The position numbers and the translations under genes are program-made. Shown here piece by piece: positions 11,052-20,514 of a stretch of 64,000 nt of DNA; positions within the stretch are counted from its first letter, which is position 1; every line of letters begins with the position of its first letter. This DNA is from Streptomyces sp. NBC_00683 (lineage in GTDB: Bacteria > Actinomycetota > Actinomycetes > Streptomycetales > Streptomycetaceae), in contig NZ_CP109013.1 of assembly GCF_036226745.1 (NCBI RefSeq), positions 310,001 to 374,000 of the forward strand, in the 5' to 3' direction. The notes below the pieces were generated by a model, which worked only from the letters and a program-made list of their open reading frames with translations, did no database searches and was not told the DNA's origin.

Positions 11052-12227
11052 CTACCGATTGCGCAACAACGCGCAGACGAAGTTCTCCTCCACGGTCCGC
11101 AGCCGCTCCAGTAGTTCCGGCTTGTTCAGCTTGTTGACCTGGGTGGTGAGGGAGACCGTCAACGACCGCTTCCCGTCCGGGGTGGCTGCGATCAGCTGTG
11201 TGTAGCCGGGGAAGTTGCCCGTGTGGCCGTACACCACTCCGCAGCGGGTGGTGTACCGGAAGAGGGCCAGACCGGCTTCGTTCCTTCCGGGACCCGCGGG
11301 TTCGGATGCGCCGTTCACCCAGTTGAGCTGCTGTCGGCGTGTCCGGTCGGAGATCAGCCTTCCGCCGGCGTAACCGCGGATGAAGGCCGTCATGTCCTTC
11401 GGCGTCGAGATGATGCCGCCCGATGCCCACACGCCCGACGCACTCAGTGCCTCGCTGACGTCCTCGGGCGGGTCGGGAGGGGTGACGTCGTAGCCGTGCA
11501 TGTACGGCTCGGGCATCCGGTAACCCCGCGGCAGGCTCGTGTTGTGCAGGTCCAACGGGCGGTACACGAGCTGGGTGAGCAGTTCCTCGTAGCGGCGGCC
11601 TGTCACCGCCTCCGACATCAGCGCCACGGCGATGTTGTCGGAGTTGGAGTACGCGTACCGGGACCCCGGACGGAACACCAACGGCTCGTCGGCCACGAAG
11701 TCGAGCAGTCGGCGGGAGTCGAAGTGGCGACGCGGGTTCTCGGCCAGCAGGGCCAGGAACTCCGGGTCCGTGGTGTAGTCCGGGAGTCCGCTGGTGTGGT
11801 TCAGGAGCTGGCGCAGCGTGACCCGATGCCATGCGCGCGGTAGCCGGGGAAGCACCTTGCCGATGGTGTCGCTCAGCCGCAGCTTCCCGCGGTCGACGAG
11901 CTGGAGGGAGACCGCGCCGCTGTACGCCTTGGCCGTGCTGGCGATGCGCATGTGGTCGGTGACCTCGATCGGACGGTCGGTGCCGACCTCGGCGACGCCG
12001 GCCCGGTAGACCTCGGTGCGGGACTCGCGCTTGAGGACGGCAATCACTCCGGGCGGTCCGCCGGGCGCTGTGGTGAGTTCTTGCAACTGGCGTCGCAGTG
12101 CGCGGTTGTCGTCGGCGGGGACGTCCGCGGCGGCTTGGGCCGGGGCGTGCACCAGCCCGGCCATGCAGGCAGCGGCCAGCAGGGCGACAAGGGGGAGGCG
12201 GACCTGCGGGGAGCCGGGAACTGGCAC
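11052..12227 (-). CDS. Secreted beta-lactamase-fold serine hydrolase (D-Ala-D-Ala carboxypeptidase type)
   Basis: 391 residues with a signal peptide (about 1-33). The three active-site motifs of the class C beta-lactamase/DD-peptidase family are present: S97-T-A-K100, Y193-S-N195 and H335-T-G337, plus the family signature LLNHTSGLPDY. It probably trims D-Ala from peptidoglycan stems or hydrolyses related D-peptides or esters outside the cell. GTG start with GAGGAG 7 bases upstream. A single gene; C-terminal residues are basic without a sorting signal. Confidence 0.85.
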   Translation of the reverse strand: MPVPGSPQVRLPLVALLAAACMAGLVHAPAQAAADVPADDNRALRRQLQELTTAPGGPPGVIAVLKRESRTEVYRAGVAEVGTDRPIEVTDHMRIASTAKAYSGAVSLQLVDRGKLRLSDTIGKVLPRLPRAWHRVTLRQLLNHTSGLPDYTTDPEFLALLAENPRRHFDSRRLLDFVADEPLVFRPGSRYAYSNSDNIAVALMSEAVTGRRYEELLTQLVYRPLDLHNTSLPRGYRMPEPYMHGYDVTPPDPPEDVSEALSASGVWASGGIISTPKDMTAFIRGYAGGRLISDRTRRQQLNWVNGASEPAGPGRNEAGLALFRYTTRCGVVYGHTGNFPGYTQLIAATPDGKRSLTVSLTTQVNKLNKPELLERLRTVEENFVCALLRNR

Positions 12228-12489
12228 GGAAGGACTCCTCAGACGTGAGCGCGGTGGGACGTCCAGCTTCACCCGCCGGTCAGGAATCTGCGCGTGGCCT
12301 TGCTCCAACCAGCCGACACCGGTACACGGCGCCACCGGGGCTCGGTACGGCAACTCTTCCGTGATGCCGTACCGATCACGTGGTCCGCACTCGTGTCCGC
12401 CACCCGGCGGTGGACCGACCGCTCGGTGTGCAGGCAGGACTGCAATCCGAGGTGTCCCCGGCTCCGGGACGTACGGGGAGAAGGAGAGC

Positions 12490-13371
12490 TCAGCGGGTGT
12501 GCGCGTCCAAGGCGTCGATGATCTCCGGCCAGAGCTCGCGCGGACGGTCGTGCCCCATGTCGGGGAGCAGCAGGAGTTCCGCTCCGGGGATCAGGTCGGC
12601 CGTGCGCCTTCCGCCGCTGGGGTCGATCAGCGTGTCGTCCAGGCCATGGATCACCAGGGTCGGCACTCGAAGCTTGCGGAGTGCGTCGGCGCGTGAGCCG
12701 GCGAGAATCATCGCTCCGAGTTGCCGCCCGGCTCCGGCTGGGTAGTAGGCGCGGTCGTAGCTATCGGCAGCCAGTTCGCGAAAAGGTGCGGGGTTGCCGT
12801 AACGCTTGGAAGCCCACGTCAGTTCTTTTTCCGCCGCTGCGACGTACCCCTCGCGATCGGGTGGCTTCGGGCTGGAGAGCACTGCTTGGGCCTCGGCACT
12901 GGACCGGCCGTAGTCGGGCTCGCCGGTCGAGGACATCATCGACGTCAGGGTCAGCACGCGCGCCGGTTGGTTGACGGCCATCGTCTGGGCGATCATGCCG
13001 CCCATCGAGGATCCGACCACGTGAGCTCGTTCGACTCCGAGCGCGGTGAGCAGGCCGAGACCGTCGTCGGCCATGTCCGTCAGTGTGTAGGGCACCATCG
13101 CCAGGGCGGACGCGATATCTCCCGAGCTCACCGTGCTGATGAGCCGACCCGTGTCGACGGGGTGCTCGTCGAACTTGGTGGACAGCCCGCAGTCACGGTT
13201 GTCGTACCGGATCACGTAGCGTCCACGCTCTGCGAGTGCACGGCAGAATTCCTCGTGCCAGGCGATCATCTGGGCGCTGAAACCCATCACCAGCAGGACA
13301 GCCGGATCCGCTGGATCACCGAAGGTCTCGTACTGGATCGACACTCCGGGCGCGGCTTCAATCATCGGCAT
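12490..13371 (-). CDS. Alpha/beta hydrolase
   Basis: 293 residues, cytoplasmic. GSSMGG carries the nucleophile serine, GLDDTLID the acid and MGHDRP the histidine. The domain resembles the 3-oxoadipate enol-lactonase/haloperoxidase-like branch, but the substrate is unknown. The ATG at 13369-13371 has no convincing Shine-Dalgarno sequence; instead a perfect 21-base inverted repeat covers the start codon (13370-13390). The alternative ATG two codons in would give nearly the same protein. It is divergent from the membrane protein at 13620. Confidence 0.78.
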   Translation of the reverse strand: MPMIEAAPGVSIQYETFGDPADPAVLLVMGFSAQMIAWHEEFCRALAERGRYVIRYDNRDCGLSTKFDEHPVDTGRLISTVSSGDIASALAMVPYTLTDMADDGLGLLTALGVERAHVVGSSMGGMIAQTMAVNQPARVLTLTSMMSSTGEPDYGRSSAEAQAVLSSPKPPDREGYVAAAEKELTWASKRYGNPAPFRELAADSYDRAYYPAGAGRQLGAMILAGSRADALRKLRVPTLVIHGLDDTLIDPSGGRRTADLIPGAELLLLPDMGHDRPRELWPEIIDALDAHTR

Positions 13372-13390
13372 GCTGGGAGTGTCCCAGCAT
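13370..13390. repeat. Perfect inverted repeat across a start codon
   Basis: ATGCTGGGA (13370-13378), GTG spacer, TCCCAGCAT (13382-13390). It overlaps the first bases of the hydrolase gene read leftward, so it could be an operator or an mRNA hairpin that hides the start. Confidence 0.5.
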
Positions 13391-13619
13391 CGTCCGTCTG
13401 CGCGCACCCGGGTATCGGCGATGACGGGCCCGTTCGACAGCGGCGGATGCAGCCCGCCATGTCTTTTCGAGACCCGCGGTGTCCTCGTGCACTTCCAGCA
13501 GTGCTGCCAAGGCCGGGGGACGTCCGGGGAACCGTGCCCAGTCCGCCCGGCGTCCTTGCCGGGAACGGACCCGGAACGGACAGAAGGCTCGCCCCTTGCC
13601 CGCACAGCGCGACCGCACC

Positions 13620-14579
13620 ATGCCACCGACGAGGACGAGCACGAACCGGCGACTCGGCCTCACCGCCACGACGTTCGGCGTCCTGCGGCGGCACCGGGGA
13701 ACTCTGGCAGGTGCGGCGCTACGCGTCGCAGGCCTCTGTGGACTGGCCGGACTCCTGATGACGGCCGCGATATTCGCGCTCGCCTGGCCCGTCTTCACCC
13801 GTATGCGGAACCAACGTATCTGGTACCACCACGTCGAGGACCCTTACCTGCACGACAGCACCGGCCTGGTACTCGTCGCCCTCTGTACGCTCCCGCTCTT
13901 CCTGCTCCTCCTCGGCATCGGTAGCGCGGCCCTGCAGACCGTCTGCTCCCGGGCGGTCGCATCGGGGGCTCAAGCCCTCTCAGGAGGAGACCGGTCACGT
14001 GCCGCGGCCCCCGCGCGGCTGCGACCGGTGCTTGCCGTGTACACGCTGCGCGGCTTGATCGTATGGCCCTTTCCGCTGCTCGTCGGAGTCGTGGCGAACA
14101 GTCTCACCGGCACCCAGCTCGATACTCCGGAGCCCCTGGAACGCGGGTCGTGGCCCCACACACTCGTCGAGGCCTCCCCCGCGGTTGCCATGGTCGCCGC
14201 TGTGCTGCTGCGCCTCGCGCTCGCACTCGCCCCGGCCGCCGCGGCCGATGGTCTCGGCCCCCGCGCGGCCCTGCGCCGGTCCTGGTCGCTGACGTGGACG
14301 CGCGCGGGAGGGGTCCGCGTCCTCGCCCTTGCGCTGCCTCTGGCCGCGCTGACCGCCGGGGTGCTCCGGCTGGTGGTGCAGCTCGCCCTGCCCCTGCGCC
14401 CCCTCGTCCGATCCCTGCTCGAACAGGCCACGGGAAACTTCTTCGCCGCGTATTACGCCGGCATTCTCGCCCCCGTCATCGTCGGGATCCTGGTCACGGC
14501 GGCCGCGACCCTTCCCCTCACATTTACGGCCTTCGCGACCCTCCACGACCGTCTGCGGTCGCCCCGCACCGCTTCCTGA
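13620..14579 (+). CDS. Multipass membrane protein of unknown function
   Basis: 319 residues with about six hydrophobic segments (around 25-50, 80-105, 140-165, 190-215, 235-260, 285-310). The loop GPRAALRRSWSLTW is typical of actinobacterial glycerophosphoryl-diester-phosphodiesterase-associated or DUF-type membrane proteins, but I do not recognise a named family with certainty. The ATG at 13620 has only a weak ribosome site (about 15 bases from CAGAAGG), so the exact start is uncertain. It is convergent with the lipoprotein gene at 14690. Confidence 0.6.
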   Translation: MPPTRTSTNRRLGLTATTFGVLRRHRGTLAGAALRVAGLCGLAGLLMTAAIFALAWPVFTRMRNQRIWYHHVEDPYLHDSTGLVLVALCTLPLFLLLLGIGSAALQTVCSRAVASGAQALSGGDRSRAAAPARLRPVLAVYTLRGLIVWPFPLLVGVVANSLTGTQLDTPEPLERGSWPHTLVEASPAVAMVAAVLLRLALALAPAAAADGLGPRAALRRSWSLTWTRAGGVRVLALALPLAALTAGVLRLVVQLALPLRPLVRSLLEQATGNFFAAYYAGILAPVIVGILVTAAATLPLTFTAFATLHDRLRSPRTAS

Positions 14580-14621
14580 CGTGCCGGGGCACGGCGGACT
14601 GACTTCATCGTCGGGCGCAGC

Positions 14622-14659
14622 CGGACGGCCGCCGGACGGTGTGCGCACGGGGCCGTCCG
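14622..14659. terminator. Probable bidirectional terminator
   Basis: CGGACGGCC (14622-14630) pairs with GGCCGTCCG (14651-14659) across a 20-base loop that can itself fold. It lies between the convergent membrane-protein and lipoprotein genes. Confidence 0.45.
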
Positions 14660-14689
14660 TCAGACGACTCCGCGTCCGATGCGTCGGGT

Positions 14690-15250
14690 TCAGTCGGTGA
14701 TGTACCAATCGTTCTTGAGGTACTCCAGGGTGTAGCTGCCGAGGTCGTTCTCGGAGAAGGAGGCGGAGGACCTGACGGCTTCGACCGGCATTTCGATCTT
14801 GGCGGGCGTGCGCACGACGATGCGCTGCGGGTCGACCGTCGCGGTTTTCAGTGCCTCCTTCTGCGCGGGCGAGATCATCTGGAACACCGCGGCGTACGTC
14901 GACGTACACGGACCGAGGCCCTGGTCCTGTGCCTTCTTCGCAGCGGGTCCGGCCACATCGCAGACCGTGTCGATGTCCTCACGGCCCAGGGCGTGGAGGT
15001 ACTGCTCGTACCGCTGGATCGCGCCCTCCTGCGTCCTGGGCGCGGGCTGGTCGCCGGTCGGCCCGGCCGACGGCTTCTCGGTCCGAGCGGACACGGAGGG
15101 CGTGGGCGACGGTTCGTCGGACCGCGTGGACGCGGACGGCTGCGGAGGCTTCGCGCCCGTGTCCTCCTTCGCCTCGTCCGGACCGCACGCGCACGCCACC
15201 AGCGCCACACAGGTCGATACCAGCACGCTCACCATCGTCCGCGCTCTCAT
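14690..15250 (-). CDS. Lipoprotein with Ser/Pro/Thr-rich linker
   Basis: 186 residues. The signal ends at a lipobox (ALVAC), so the protein is anchored outside the membrane. Residues about 28-75 are a low-complexity P/S/T/E linker, and the folded part (about 75-186) includes QEGAIQRYEQYLHALGREDIDTVCDVAGPA, the pattern of small NTF2-like extracytoplasmic modules. The ATG follows GGAGAGG. No function can be assigned. Divergent from nadE. Confidence 0.7.
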   Translation of the reverse strand: MRARTMVSVLVSTCVALVACACGPDEAKEDTGAKPPQPSASTRSDEPSPTPSVSARTEKPSAGPTGDQPAPRTQEGAIQRYEQYLHALGREDIDTVCDVAGPAAKKAQDQGLGPCTSTYAAVFQMISPAQKEALKTATVDPQRIVVRTPAKIEMPVEAVRSSASFSENDLGSYTLEYLKNDWYITD

Positions 15251-15523
15251 GCGGTCCTCTCCACGCCAGCCGACAACACGTCAGGAAGTCACGCAGGATC
15301 GGGGGGAACGGTTCCAGAGCTGGACGCCCACAGGGACCGCACCGGAATCACGTCGGGGCGGGGCTTCGCCCACCGGCCTGTGGAGGGCGCGGACGGTCTC
15401 GTCGCCGGGCGCATGCCTCGCGGGCTGGAGACCGATGAGTGTGCGGGCCGGTGGACACGTGGGTCGGCGATTGAAGCTAGGGTGCCGCGACAGCACCATC
15501 GTGAACCGGAACAAGGAGCAGAC

Positions 15524-16354
15524 GTGAGCGAGCCGGCGTCCATCGCCCTGCAGCAGAAGATCGCCCAGGAACTACAGGTCGCGGAGACCTTCGAGGCCGA
15601 GCGGGAGATCGAACGCCGGGTAGCCTTCCTCGCCGAGCGGCTGACGTCGACCGGTCTGCGCTCCCTGGTCCTCGGCATCAGTGGCGGCGTCGACTCCACG
15701 ACCACCGGTCGTCTGTGCCAGCTCGCCGTCGAGCGGGCCCGCGCCGCCGGGCACGAGGCGCGTTTCTACGCGATGCGGCTGCCCTACGGGACCCAGGCCG
15801 ACGAGCACGACGCGCAGCTCGCGCTGTCCTTCATCCGCCCCGACCAGGTGCTGACCGTGGACATCAAGCCCGCGAGCGACGCCGCGATCGAGGCCTCGCT
15901 GGCCGCCGGCGTGAGCTTCCGCGACGCCCACCACCAGGACTTCGTGCACGGCAACATCAAGGCCCGGCAGCGCATGATCGCCCAGTACGCGGTGGCCGGT
16001 GCGCATGACGGGCTGGTCGTGGGCACCGACCACGCCGCCGAGGCCGTCTCCGGCTTCTTCACCAAGTTCGGCGACGGCGCCGCCGACCTGGTCCCGCTGA
16101 CCGGCCTGACCAAGCGCCGGGTGCGCGCCGTCGCGGACACCCTGGGCGCGCCCGCCGAGCTGGTGTGGAAGCTCCCGACGGCTGACCTGGAGACCCTCGA
16201 CCCGGGCAAGGCCGACGAGGACGCGCTCGGGGTCACCTACGACGACATCGACGACTTCCTGGAGGGCAAGCCGGTGGACGAGCGGGCCTTCGCAACGATC
16301 ACCAAGCGCTACCGTCTCACCGAGCACAAGCGCCAGCTGCCTGTAGCCCCCTGA
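15524..16354 (+). CDS. nadE: Ammonia-dependent NAD+ synthetase
   Basis: 276 residues, the length of single-domain NadE. It amidates deamido-NAD with ammonia and ATP, the last step of NAD synthesis. SGGVDSTT (residues 48-55) is the P-loop of the ATP pyrophosphatase fold; GTDHAAEAVSGFFTKFGDGAADL and LTKRRVRAVADTLGAP are NadE signatures. GTG start with AAGGAG 5 bases upstream. Monocistronic, convergent with the HAD gene at 16440. Confidence 0.95.
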   Translation: MSEPASIALQQKIAQELQVAETFEAEREIERRVAFLAERLTSTGLRSLVLGISGGVDSTTTGRLCQLAVERARAAGHEARFYAMRLPYGTQADEHDAQLALSFIRPDQVLTVDIKPASDAAIEASLAAGVSFRDAHHQDFVHGNIKARQRMIAQYAVAGAHDGLVVGTDHAAEAVSGFFTKFGDGAADLVPLTGLTKRRVRAVADTLGAPAELVWKLPTADLETLDPGKADEDALGVTYDDIDDFLEGKPVDERAFATITKRYRLTEHKRQLPVAP

Positions 16355-16439
16355 CAAGGCTGCGCTCATCCTGGACAGCTCCACCGGTCCCGGACCTGGC
16401 CGACCCGTCGGGCGGCTCACATCCGGGTGGGGAGTCCCG

Positions 16440-17170
16440 TCAGGCGCTCGTGCGTGACAGGCGGCCGGGGAGGTCGGTGAGCCGTTCGATGCGGAGCACC
16501 GCCTCGTCCGCCACCGGCGACGGTCCACCGGTGATGAAGTCGACGCCGCGGTCCAGCCAGATGCCGGTGAGCCCGGCGAGGGCGGCCGCGTTCACGTCGC
16601 TTTCCAACATGTCGCCCACGTTGACCGCCTGCGCGGGGTCTGTCCGCATCCACCGGCAGGCGGCCGCGTAGGCGACGGGCTTGGCCACACCGAGCTGGGT
16701 CGGGGTCAGGACGGCTTCGAAGTAGTCCAGGAGGCCGAAGCGGGCGATCTTGGCACGCTGCTGCTCCGGGTCCCCGTTGGTGAGAACGGCGAGTCGCGGT
16801 CCCCGGGGAAGCCGTTTCAGGTTCTCCAGGCAGGGCTGAACATCGGGATAGCTCCGCCAGGAGTTCTCGAACACCGGGAGGTAGCGCTGGGCGATCCAGG
16901 CGTCCAGAAGGCCGGGACTTTCCGGAACCGGCTCGCCCAGCGCCGGCAGGAAGGAACGGATCCTGCGTCGGTGGTGCTCGGAGAAGGAGCACTGACCGGC
17001 CAGGTACTCCCCCATGTGGCGGCCCTCGAGCGTCCACCACAACGTCGCCAGGTCGTCCGGTGAAGCCGTGGCGTTCGGTGCGTCCTGGACGATCTGGCCA
17101 ATCGCTTCCACACCGCCCTTCGGTGGTCGACGAGGGTGCCGTCCAGATCGAAGAAGACCACATCCGCCAT
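16440..17170 (-). pseudogene. HAD-superfamily phosphatase, apparently frameshifted near codon 19
   Basis: The product begins MADVVFFDLDGTLVDHRRA, the catalytic DxD motif of HAD phosphatases, from the ATG at 17168-17170. That frame then loses family similarity, and from about 17108 leftward another frame carries the rest: cap helices, AVLTNGDPEQQ (motif II), GVAKPVAYAAA (motif III lysine) and VNVGDMLESDVNAA (motif IV). One extra base near 17108-17120, close to a CCC run at 17116-17118, would join them into a normal protein of about 243 residues. Either the gene is broken or the sequence has a one-base error. An internal ATG at 17111 would yield a protein without the nucleophile aspartate. Confidence 0.65.
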
Positions 17171-17530
17171 TGGGTGATCATCTCGCGGCGCCTGTCCCTG
17201 ACACCAGAGGTGTCGCAGCACCATGTATTCCTTGCGCCGCAGTCACCGGCCGGCCGGCCCGGTGCTCCTTGCTCTCCGAAGCCGATCTGGCTGTCGGCAC
17301 GGGAGTGCGCGCTCGACCTCGGCGAAGTCTCCTTTGGCGGCCAACACCGCGCTCAGCACTCGGCCTTACCCAACCTTACCCACGCAATGCAGTTGAGTAG
17401 GCGTACCCACTCCTCCCCAGGTATCCGCACCCCTCCGTCACGCTCACCCACGACATACCGTGTCGTCGTCCGGGCCACATCACGACACGAGGCGATTGGC
17501 ATCATGGACGCTGCAGAAAGGACTGACAGA
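17171..17530. other. Intergenic region between divergent HAD and lipoprotein genes
   Basis: No gene is supported here. It holds a tandem pair of the 9-mer CCTTACCCA (17364-17372 and 17374-17382) with a related CGTACCCACT about 20 bases on, which could be activator sites, but nothing firm can be said. Confidence 0.35.
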
Positions 17531-17944
17531 GTGATACGACGTGGGCGAATGCGGTTGTTGCCGGCCATCACGGCAGCGGCGCTGGTGCTCCCCGTCTCGG
17601 CGTGTTCGTCCGGTGCCGCCAAGTGCGAAGAGGCCCTCACCGAGGTGACGATGTCCGTCCCCGGCGTTGCCTCCGCGGAGTGGGACTGCAGCAACAGTTT
17701 CGGCGGCGGCTGGCAGCGTGCTGACGTGGCGATCGAGGCAGCCACTGAGGACGAAGCCATCGCGGTGGTGGACGCGGCCCTTCGGGCCTACGCCGCATCG
17801 CCCGACCTCGAGGACCGTTGGGGGACCCCGCAGGAATATGTGACCGAGGACGGGTCGATCACCGTCAGCGCAGGCGACGTCGGGTTCCCCGCAGTGCCGA
17901 ACGTGGGCGAGGCGCGCGAGCACTACGGCATAACGCCCGGCTGA
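17531..17944 (+). CDS. Small lipoprotein of unknown function
   Basis: 137 residues starting at a GTG with AAAGGA 8 bases upstream; an ATG at 17504 in the same frame has a poorer site. The N-terminus is a lipoprotein signal (LPVSAC). The mature part (EEALTEVTMSVPGVASAEWDCS and a VAIEAATEDEAIAVVDAALRAYA helix) looks like the small two-layer extracytoplasmic domain often found in actinobacterial lipoproteins. Function unknown. Convergent with the lipase-like gene at 18153. Confidence 0.65.
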   Translation: MIRRGRMRLLPAITAAALVLPVSACSSGAAKCEEALTEVTMSVPGVASAEWDCSNSFGGGWQRADVAIEAATEDEAIAVVDAALRAYAASPDLEDRWGTPQEYVTEDGSITVSAGDVGFPAVPNVGEAREHYGITPG

Positions 17945-18152
17945 CACTGTCCATCCCTCCGGTCGCCGACCCGGGGCTGTTCGTGATTTCCTCAATGCCC
18001 CCTGCCTGCACGGCGAAGGGCCCCGGCGGGGAGCCTGTCCCGACCGGAGCCGTTTCACTGGTGCGGCACGGCCAGGGCAGCTGATCGGTCCGGTGTCCGC
18101 CACGTATGCGGCACCTTCTTCTTGCTGCCGACGCCGACCGTGCCGAGCCCGG

Positions 18153-19358
18153 TCAGGAGGGGAGTTGCCCCACGATCCACGCCCCCAGTTCGGGCGTCAT
18201 CGACGTGTGCGCCCCGCTCTTGCGCGCGAACAGGAAGTCGTCCAGGCCGCTCTGCTCCGCGGGAAGCTTGCCGAGGTCGGCAAACGGGTTCGCCTCCGGT
18301 GTCGACAGGTCGAAGTCGGCGATGTCGACCGCGCTGCCGGAGGGGACGAAGCACGTCGACGGGTAGTGCGCGGTGCTGGGTGCGCCGAGTGCGCTGAGCA
18401 GCTGGGCCACGAGGTCGAAGTTGTTGAGCGTGCCGCCGGGGGCGCCGTCCAGCTCGGGAATGGTGTCGGTGTGGATGCGGATCGGGTCCGTGCCGGTCTT
18501 GGCCAGATCCGCGACCAGCGCACCCCTGCCGGACGGCTGGGTGTAGAGCTCCGTGCCGCTGAGGTCTCCTTCGGCGGACAGGGCGACCTCGCCGGGCTTG
18601 ATGCCGTTGCCCGTGCCCTGGCCGTCGCCGTTGGCGACGCCGATGAGCCGGGGGATCCTCGGCCAGCCGCCGAGCCTGTCCAGCTGACTCAGGAAGTCCT
18701 TGCGGTCCTGGTGCACATCGGGCTCGCCCTGCACGGTGCTGGTGTGCCAGCGCAGCATCTGCTTCGCGGCCGGGCTGCTCACCAGGCCCAGCATCCGCGA
18801 GTCGCCCAGCAGGAACGGGATCAGCTTCTGGATGCCGACCGGCAGCCACGCCCCTCGGTGCGGGGTGTCGAACGAGACGTAGAGCGCCGTCCGGTGGTCC
18901 ATCTTCTGGCGTTCGAGATTGGCCAGCGCGTACCGGGCGATCAGCCCGCCCATACTGAACCCGCCGACCGTCAGCGGCGCGCTGCCCTCCTGCCGGGAGA
19001 TGGCGGTGAAGATGGCCTCGGTCAACACCGAAGCGTTGTCGATGATCGACCTCGTACGGTCCTCGTAGCCGATCAGCACGAGGTCGTGGCCGCTCTCGTG
19101 CAGGGCGGAGATGAATTTGTAGTCCGGCGAACCGTCGCCCTCCAGGCCGAAGTAGAGCTCGTTCTTCGAGCTCGGCAGGCTGGAGAAGCCGTCGGAGAGG
19201 ATCACCGGACGCTCGATCGCCGACCGGCCCGGAACGCGGTAGACCCACGCGGTGCCACCGTCACGGAGCTCCCAGGTCTCATCGGGCTCCGGCGCCTCGG
19301 GGTACGCCCGGTTGCGCGGGTCGAGATCGCCCCAGACGTTCACGACGGATGCTGACAT
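18153..19358 (-). CDS. Alpha/beta hydrolase, lipase-like
   Basis: 401 residues without a signal peptide. GGFSMGGLIARYAL is a lipase nucleophile elbow, and FDTPHRGAWLP is the strand seen in PGAP1-like and triacylglycerol lipase-like proteins. The cap and C-terminal half are rich in D/P/G loops. The ATG follows AGGAGG by 5 bases. An imperfect AGTGA-N8-TCACT repeat lies 39 bases upstream of the start and may be a regulator site. The substrate is unknown. Confidence 0.7.
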   Translation of the reverse strand: MSASVVNVWGDLDPRNRAYPEAPEPDETWELRDGGTAWVYRVPGRSAIERPVILSDGFSSLPSSKNELYFGLEGDGSPDYKFISALHESGHDLVLIGYEDRTRSIIDNASVLTEAIFTAISRQEGSAPLTVGGFSMGGLIARYALANLERQKMDHRTALYVSFDTPHRGAWLPVGIQKLIPFLLGDSRMLGLVSSPAAKQMLRWHTSTVQGEPDVHQDRKDFLSQLDRLGGWPRIPRLIGVANGDGQGTGNGIKPGEVALSAEGDLSGTELYTQPSGRGALVADLAKTGTDPIRIHTDTIPELDGAPGGTLNNFDLVAQLLSALGAPSTAHYPSTCFVPSGSAVDIADFDLSTPEANPFADLGKLPAEQSGLDDFLFARKSGAHTSMTPELGAWIVGQLPS

Positions 19359-19793
19359 GCATGCCTCCTGTTGCCAAGCTGCCGACGGATACCAATAGTG
19401 ATCGGCAGGTCACTAAAAGTAGTGGAAGTGAAAGAGGGGAATCCGCATTCGGGGAGCATTTGGCCGTAAAACGATACTTAGGCGAAAAACAACTGCACTA
19501 CCCGCAATGCTGCTCTTTGTTCGAACTCCAGCGGCAGGTCGCCGACTCCGCCGAGCGCCGGTACCCATGGCGGCCGGCGACGCCGGAAGCACCGTTCACG
19601 GAGCGCAAGTTCGCACCGACCCTGGCACCGCGTCCTTGGACCGACAAGGGCGCGGTGGGCACACCGCAGGAGACCCTCAACCTGTCTTGCGGCGAACACC
19701 TGGTGGTGGACCAGGCCTTCGGAGCCGCGACCGCCGCGTTGCGCCGCGCCGCGGCCCCTGCCGACACCACCGCGGACGGCGACTACGGTCCGG
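19359..19793. other. Intergenic region without a supported gene
   Basis: Beyond the palindrome at 19397-19414 this 435-base stretch contains open frames on both strands, but none has a ribosome site or recognisable protein features, and codon bias is less regular than in neighbours. It may be an eroded gene. Confidence 0.35.
19397..19414. promoter_or_regulatory. Imperfect palindrome upstream of the lipase-like gene
   Basis: AGTGATCGGCAGGTCACT; 14 of 18 positions are symmetric. The placement 39 bases before the start codon at 19358 fits a TetR- or MarR-type operator. No cognate regulator lies next to it. Confidence 0.4.
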
Positions 19794-20327
19794 CTAGGGG
19801 GCGGGCGTGCCGGTCAGTTTTCTTTCCCAGAACACTTCGTCGCGCCATGCGCCCTCGGCGTAGAAGTGGTCGTGGGCGATGCCCCAGGAACGGAATCCGT
19901 GCTTGCGCAGGATCGCCTGGGACGCGAGGTTCTCCAGTTGGGTGTGTGCTTCCAGCCGGTGCAGGTTCAGCTCGTCCTCGGCGATCCGCAGCGCGAGCCC
20001 GACGGCACGGCTCGTGTGTCCGAGGCCCTGGTGGAGAGTGGAGACCCAGTAGCCGAGGAACCCCTTCTGGAACGGGCCGCGCAGGATCGAGCTGATGCTG
20101 ACCTGCCCGATGACGGTCTCGTCGGAGACCACGACGCCGGGCCACGCGAGTCCGTCGCCATGGGCGGCCAGGAGGGATTCGATGGCCGCGGCCTGCCCGT
20201 CGGGTGTGTAGAACTCCGCGGGCCTCGCGGGCAGCCAGCGCGCATACGCCTGTTTGTCCCGAGTGTGCAGGTCGGCGAGTACGGGGCCGTCGGAGGGCTC
20301 GATCAAGCGAATCAGCGTGGAGCTCAT
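19794..20327 (-). CDS. GNAT acetyltransferase (RimJ/RimL type)
   Basis: 177 residues. It should transfer acetyl from acetyl-CoA to an amine, as in ribosomal-protein N-terminal acetyltransferases. The GNAT motif A region is TLHQGLGHTSRAVGLAL and the motif B region LHRLEAHTQLENLASQAILRKHGF is characteristic of the RimJ/L branch. The ATG at 20325-20327 has a weak ribosome site (GTGGAAC). Single gene. Confidence 0.82.
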   Translation of the reverse strand: MSSTLIRLIEPSDGPVLADLHTRDKQAYARWLPARPAEFYTPDGQAAAIESLLAAHGDGLAWPGVVVSDETVIGQVSISSILRGPFQKGFLGYWVSTLHQGLGHTSRAVGLALRIAEDELNLHRLEAHTQLENLASQAILRKHGFRSWGIAHDHFYAEGAWRDEVFWERKLTGTPAP

Positions 20328-20514
20328 GGGTGTTCCACTGTCTTGTCGGCTGCGGTGGTCGACCGGTTGCGCGGGAGCCTTACGAATGCCACGCTCCATG
20401 ATCGGCCCAAGAATACGACGCCGTCGGCCCGGCCGCTTCGGCAAGGCCCGCCGGCAGAGTGCTCGGTGTGCCCGACCACCCCCCGCTCCCCGACCACCCC
20501 TGCTCCCGGCTGCT

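Noticed and set aside
12228..12489. Possible small gene between the serine hydrolase and the alpha/beta hydrolase
   Set aside because: Frames here lack ribosome sites and overlap the likely promoter region of the serine hydrolase gene.
19349..20095. 248-codon + strand open frame
   Set aside because: Overlaps the GNAT gene on the other strand, has no ribosome site and no recognisable domain.
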